Source: Fratercula arctica (taxonomy: Eukaryota; Chordata; Aves; Charadriiformes; Alcidae). Taken from it: a stretch of 64,000 bases of DNA. Below the pieces are notes generated by a model. That model worked only from the letters and a program-made list of their open reading frames with translations. It did no database searches and had not been told where the DNA came from. The stretch is from NCBI GenBank assembly GCA_947846985.1, contig CANTUZ010000007.1, forward strand, positions 31,066,355 through 31,130,354, in the 5' to 3' direction. This document shows positions 63,813 to 64,000 of the stretch, piece after piece. How positions within the stretch are numbered: position 1 is the stretch's first letter; every line of letters starts with the position of its first letter. The position numbers and the translations under genes were made by a program.

Positions 63813-64000
63813 TAACTGAATTAATGTAATTAATGGAGAGTACAGAATAATGGGAATTCTCTGATAATCTGTAATTTGCAAGTATGGTTTTGTATTTTGT
63901 GTACATTGTACACATTCTGCAATTAATAACATATTGTAAACATTCAGTAAAGAAAGTACTAAGTCAAAACACTGCCTCTCTGAGGCTCGCATCCTTCTGG

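Larger units (their letters stand above)
49080..64000. other. Intergenic sequence upstream of KLHL4
   Basis: No gene could be supported. It holds CR1 tails (52500-52917, 55648-55703, 56966-57125, 58767-59310, 63755-63812), a 79-nt hairpin (52133-52211), a 24-nt A run (58330-58353) and a GC-richer patch at about 50635-50900 without a recognised element. Open frames of 109 aa or less look random. Identifying the next gene would need sequence beyond the window. Confidence 0.75.

Noticed and set aside
1..64000. CRISPR arrays, operons, phage or plasmid genes and tRNA/rRNA genes
   Set aside because: No regular direct-repeat arrays, closely packed open frames or RNA-gene signatures were seen. The spliced gene and CR1 elements show vertebrate DNA.

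Overview
The window is vertebrate, most likely avian, genomic DNA. It is AT-rich, coding sequence is split by GT-AG introns, and the interspersed repeats I can recognise are 5'-truncated CR1 LINE fragments with the reptile/bird CR1 3' end (TTCCAACC... followed by ATTCTGTG-like octamers). Overall repeat density is low. I see no bacterial, phage or plasmid features: no operons, CRISPR arrays or insertion sequences.

One gene dominates. On the minus strand the whole coding region of KLHL4 (Kelch-like 4, a BTB-BACK-Kelch protein) can be assembled from eleven coding exons, from an ATG at 48731 to a TGA at 6807. Every internal junction is GT-AG and every reading-frame phase matches. The exons sum to 2163 nt, or 720 codons plus stop, against about 718 residues recalled for human KLHL4. 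Exon 1 (N-terminal region) is separated by a 22.3-kb intron from exons 2-4 (BTB and start of BACK), exon 5 (BACK) and exons 6-11 (six Kelch blades).

Region by region: 1-5019 is downstream intergenic DNA with one CR1 tail near 2.4 kb. 5020-6806 is the probable 3' UTR, ending at a candidate AATAAA with a GT-rich downstream element. 6807-26024 holds ten exons and introns of 0.46-3.1 kb. 26025-48309 is intron 1, which contains two heavily decayed, longer CR1 copies (about 29.2-29.7 kb and 42.2-43.3 kb), one CR1 tail (36.7 kb) and otherwise unique sequence. 48310-48731 is coding exon 1, with a probable 5' UTR and TATA-type promoter just above it. 49100-64000 is upstream intergenic sequence with several CR1 tails and a notable 79-nt hairpin at 52.1-52.2 kb.

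I found no convincing new biological system. The observations most worth a second look are two hairpins of precursor-microRNA size (52133-52211 and 13486-13555), a perfect 14-bp hairpin inside an ancient CR1 that looks like a template-switch scar, and splice-site features of KLHL4. No second protein-coding gene could be supported. No alignment, folding or database search was run.
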